Of a DNA stretch of 58,456 nt, positions 55,879 to 58,456 are shown piece by piece (position 1 is the stretch's first letter; the number at the start of each line of letters is the position of its first letter). The stretch lies in the NCBI GenBank assembly GCA_003211115.1, contig QCTP01000006.1, positions 1 to 58,456 of the forward strand, given 5' to 3'. The notes under the pieces were generated by a model. That model worked only from the letters and a program-made list of their open reading frames with translations. It had not been told where the DNA came from and ran no database searches. The DNA is from Prochlorococcus sp. AG-673-M19 (GTDB lineage: Bacteria > Cyanobacteriota > Cyanobacteriia > PCC-6307 > Cyanobiaceae). A program made the position numbers and the translations under genes.

Positions 55879-58290
55879 TTATTTTATCCACGCAATACTG
55901 CAACCATCTCCACCTTCATTATTTGCAGCATCTTCAATTTTATCAACATAATTCAAACCCGATAACCAAAGACGTAATCCTTTCTTTAATTTTCCAGTTC
56001 CAATACCATGAATTATCCAAAGAGGTCCATGAAACTTTCTCATCTTTTCTTCAATTATTATTTCCGCTTCATGAACTCGCATTCCTCTAACATCTATGGT
56101 GTTTTTACTTGTCCTAATTTTGGAAAAAGAAAAATCTTCTCTGATTGAATTAACTTGAACTATAGAATTTTTTAAATTAGGTTTTTGTCCATTAAGACCT
56201 TCAAAATCATTTATTGATAATGTACTTCTAAATGATCCACATTTAACCTCAAAAGATCCCGCTTTTTCATCTAAATCTATTATTTGGCCAGTACTATTTA
56301 AACTTTTAATTTTTATAAAATCCCCTATTTTGGGTCTCCATGATGAAGTCTCTTTAATATTTGTCTGAGTTAGATGTACTGTCTCAATTTCTTTAAGTCT
56401 AATTCCAATTAATCTCGAATCCTCTCCAGTTGCATTTTTATCTTTTAATTTTTTTATCAAATTTATAACCTCCTTTTTAGCTGCTTTAATATGTTTTGAT
56501 AATTTTTGCCTTTCACTTTCCTGTATTTTTTTAGCATTAATTTTTTGGAATTTATAATTATTTTTTATTTCATCATGTAATATTTCTGTTCTAGCTATCA
56601 GTTCAGCGGCCTCTTCTGCCGAATTTTGTTGCTTTATCCTTTCTTCTTCTAAGCCTTTGATAATATTATTAATATTTTCAACTTCTTTCGGTTTTAAATA
56701 ATTAGAAGCTTCATTTAGTATTTTCTCATTAATCCCAATTCTCTTTGAAATAGATAACGCATTACTTCTCCCAGGAATTCCCCAATTAAGAGTGTACTTT
56801 GGCTTGAAAAATTCTTCGTCAAAAGCGACTGAAACATTTTCAAATCTATTATCGCTGTATTTTAAAGCCTTTATATCTCCATAATGAGTTGTGACAAGAG
56901 TGATATCAGATATGGTTGCGAATTCTTTCAGTAACGCGATTGCAAGTGCAGTGCCTTCAGAAGGATCAGTACCAGAGCCGATTTCATCTAATAAAACAAC
57001 TGATAACCCCTTTTTATTATTAAGCGATTCCAAAATATTTTTAATGCGAGAAATATGTCCACTGAAAGTAGATAAATTTCCTTCTAAGGATTGATCATCC
57101 CCTATATCAACAAATATATTTGGGCAAAAAGGGATGATTGGATTTTTTGTTGAGGGAATAAATAATCCTGCTCTAACCATCAATAATGCTATCCCTAAAC
57201 CTTTTAAAGCAGCCGTTTTCCCTCCAGTGTTAGGTCCAGTTATAGCTACTACTTTGGTGGTTCTATTTATATGAAAGTCTATAGGAACAGGATTAGGTGC
57301 TCCTTTTTTTTTATTTTCCCAAATCAAAAGAGGATGAGAAAACCCCATCAAGGTAACTATTGGATCATTTTCAATGATAGGCGCATTACCCCCGATCCAA
57401 TTTGAATATCTTGAACGAGTTAAAGCTTGCTCAGTTCTCAATAAAATATCTGACATATCAAGAAGACTTTTATCATTATCACTAATAATTTGTGACCATT
57501 CTTTTAATAATTTAAATTCTTCTCCTGCCACCTTAGCTTCTAAAGAAGCAATTTTATTGCCCTTTAATACTATAGATTCTGGCTCTAAATATATCGTATT
57601 TCCAGAAGCAGAAGAATCATGAATTATACCTTTGAATTTCTCTGCAAATTGTACTTTTATAGCTAAAACAGGTCTTCCATATCTATCGCCAATAGTAGTA
57701 TCTTGAATATAATTAATATTTTTTTGGATAAATTTATCAACTAATATCTTTCTTTCAGTTTTCTTAGATAATATTTCTAGCCTAAGTTTTGCTAATTTAT
57801 CACTGGCCCGATCAGAAACTCTACCATTTGATTCAATACCAATTTTTAGAATTTTCTCAATTTGATTATGATCTATTAAACGATTTACAAAAGATGAGAT
57901 AAAAGGCCTTGCTTCAAAATCTAAAAGTACTTTTTTTAACTCTCTAGCAGCAGTAATTGTTTCAGCTATTTCTAGTAAATCATAAGAAGTAATTACGCCT
58001 CCTTTGGAACAAATCTCAATATTTTTACTAATATCAAATATACCCGAAAAACTAATCGAATTTTCTAAGTTTTTTTCTAAATTATTTATTTCGATAGTTT
58101 CTTGCAATAGTCTCTTAGAAATTTCATATTCAATGGGGATTTCAAAAGCTAAAATTGCATTTTTCCCCATTTTTGTAGAGGCAAAACAAGAAAGTTGAGT
58201 TTTCAAAGTATCCCACTCTAAAAGACTTATAGATTCTTGTGAAAGTGATCTATGTTCAAATAAATTTTTATAATGACTTTTCTCTTCCAT
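55879..58290 (-). CDS. mutS2: Endonuclease MutS2
   Basis: An 803-residue protein with a MutS-like core lacking the mismatch-recognition domain. The ATPase has Walker A AITGPNTGGKTAALKG (~residues 348-363) and Walker B LLDEIGSGTDPSEGTALA. A long coiled coil follows (~505-620). The C-terminal Smr nuclease domain shows DVRGMRVHEAEIIIEE and HGIGTGKLKKGLR. MutS2 proteins act against recombination or in ribosome rescue, depending on species. Confidence 0.94.
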   Translation of the reverse strand: MEEKSHYKNLFEHRSLSQESISLLEWDTLKTQLSCFASTKMGKNAILAFEIPIEYEISKRLLQETIEINNLEKNLENSISFSGIFDISKNIEICSKGGVITSYDLLEIAETITAARELKKVLLDFEARPFISSFVNRLIDHNQIEKILKIGIESNGRVSDRASDKLAKLRLEILSKKTERKILVDKFIQKNINYIQDTTIGDRYGRPVLAIKVQFAEKFKGIIHDSSASGNTIYLEPESIVLKGNKIASLEAKVAGEEFKLLKEWSQIISDNDKSLLDMSDILLRTEQALTRSRYSNWIGGNAPIIENDPIVTLMGFSHPLLIWENKKKGAPNPVPIDFHINRTTKVVAITGPNTGGKTAALKGLGIALLMVRAGLFIPSTKNPIIPFCPNIFVDIGDDQSLEGNLSTFSGHISRIKNILESLNNKKGLSVVLLDEIGSGTDPSEGTALAIALLKEFATISDITLVTTHYGDIKALKYSDNRFENVSVAFDEEFFKPKYTLNWGIPGRSNALSISKRIGINEKILNEASNYLKPKEVENINNIIKGLEEERIKQQNSAEEAAELIARTEILHDEIKNNYKFQKINAKKIQESERQKLSKHIKAAKKEVINLIKKLKDKNATGEDSRLIGIRLKEIETVHLTQTNIKETSSWRPKIGDFIKIKSLNSTGQIIDLDEKAGSFEVKCGSFRSTLSINDFEGLNGQKPNLKNSIVQVNSIREDFSFSKIRTSKNTIDVRGMRVHEAEIIIEEKMRKFHGPLWIIHGIGTGKLKKGLRLWLSGLNYVDKIEDAANNEGGDGCSIAWIK

Positions 58291-58304
58291 TTATAAAGAA
58301 ATAA

Positions 58305-58456
58305 TCAAATATTTGATTTAATCCCACCTTCAGGAACATAAAGCATTTCAAGCCAGTTACCTTCTGTGTCCTGCATATAAAAAGAAGCTGTCCCATCACG
58401 ATGTTCATGAATAGGCGCAACCTTCACTCCAGAATTTTTTAAATCAAAATAAATAT
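58305..58456 (-). CDS. VOC/glyoxalase-family protein, C-terminal end (5' end outside window)
   Basis: On the minus strand the last ~50 codons of a gene run in from the right edge and end with TGA at 58305-58307. The fragment includes KVAPIHEHRDGTASFYMQDT and EGNWLEMLYVPEGG, the pattern of the final beta strands of vicinal-oxygen-chelate (glyoxalase-like) domains, with a metal-ligand Glu in WLEMLY. Specific function cannot be read. mutS2 begins 14 bp downstream of it on the same strand. Confidence 0.75.
   Translation of the reverse strand, partial: IYFDLKNSGVKVAPIHEHRDGTASFYMQDTEGNWLEMLYVPEGGIKSNI

Overview
The window is a gene-dense, strongly AT-rich stretch of a cyanobacterial chromosome, best explained as a high-light-type Prochlorococcus. 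Reasons: the small photosystem genes psbK, psbI, psbN and psbH; psbO; a 360-residue D1 protein with the picocyanobacterial 16-residue tail; crtR; ntcA and amt1; a very short CP12; and many small families found only in cyanobacteria (DUF3155, DUF3181, DUF3146, DUF3084, DUF3177, DUF2555, DUF565/Ycf20, DUF3769). I see no transposase, integrase, prophage, CRISPR array or rRNA operon. Three tRNA genes are present: Met-CAT, Leu-TAG and Arg-ACG. Family names are recalled from sequence patterns; no database search was run.

Layout. 1-9250: a truncated RecB-like nuclease, ygfZ, pyrE, tRNA-Met, a CNNM/CBS membrane protein, a Gfo/Idh oxidoreductase, psbK and tgt, cobS, a Hik2-like histidine kinase, DUF3155 and a carboxylesterase. 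9280-17400: purH, a DoxX-family protein, ispH, amt1 with an exact NtcA-type palindrome upstream, sfsA, murJ and two small conserved genes. 17450-25990: tRNA-Arg, glyA, cinA, leuC, leuD, an LptD-like outer-membrane protein, psbI, psbN, psbH, pth and DUF3146. 25960-32860: a RuvC-fold nuclease, DUF3084, ntcA, a CobO/BtuR-like protein without a P-loop, dcd, thyX, txlA, glmM and trmB. 32980-43090: DUF3177, ileS, a Ycf66-like protein, tRNA-Leu, crtR, gatC, a 3-methyladenine DNA glycosylase, pyrB, ycf20, DUF2555 and coaBC. 43300-49000: psbO, sat, ftsH, a KDPG-aldolase-like gene and aroC. 49060-52240: two tandem psbA copies. 52300 to the end: an aspartoacylase-family gene, a glutathionyl-hydroquinone reductase, cp12, a small unknown, obgE, mutS2 and the 3' end of a VOC/glyoxalase-family gene.

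How the genes fit together. Most are core housekeeping and photosynthesis genes. Photosystem II is represented by psbA, psbO, psbK, psbI, psbH and psbN, supported by a thylakoid-type thioredoxin (txlA), an FtsH protease that may serve D1 turnover, and crtR for zeaxanthin. Nitrogen control is represented by ntcA and amt1. Nucleotide synthesis is covered by pyrE, pyrB, purH, dcd and thyX. CP12 and a KDPG-aldolase-like gene touch carbon metabolism.

The most unusual feature is the psbA pair: a direct 1,227-bp duplication, each copy carrying gene, leader and terminator, that differs at only two positions. One difference turns codon 75 of the upstream copy into UGA. Homology ends exactly at the presumed -35 region, and the spacer holds two unannotated small ORFs, one encoding a 33-residue single-span membrane peptide. 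I did not find a clearly new multi-gene system.
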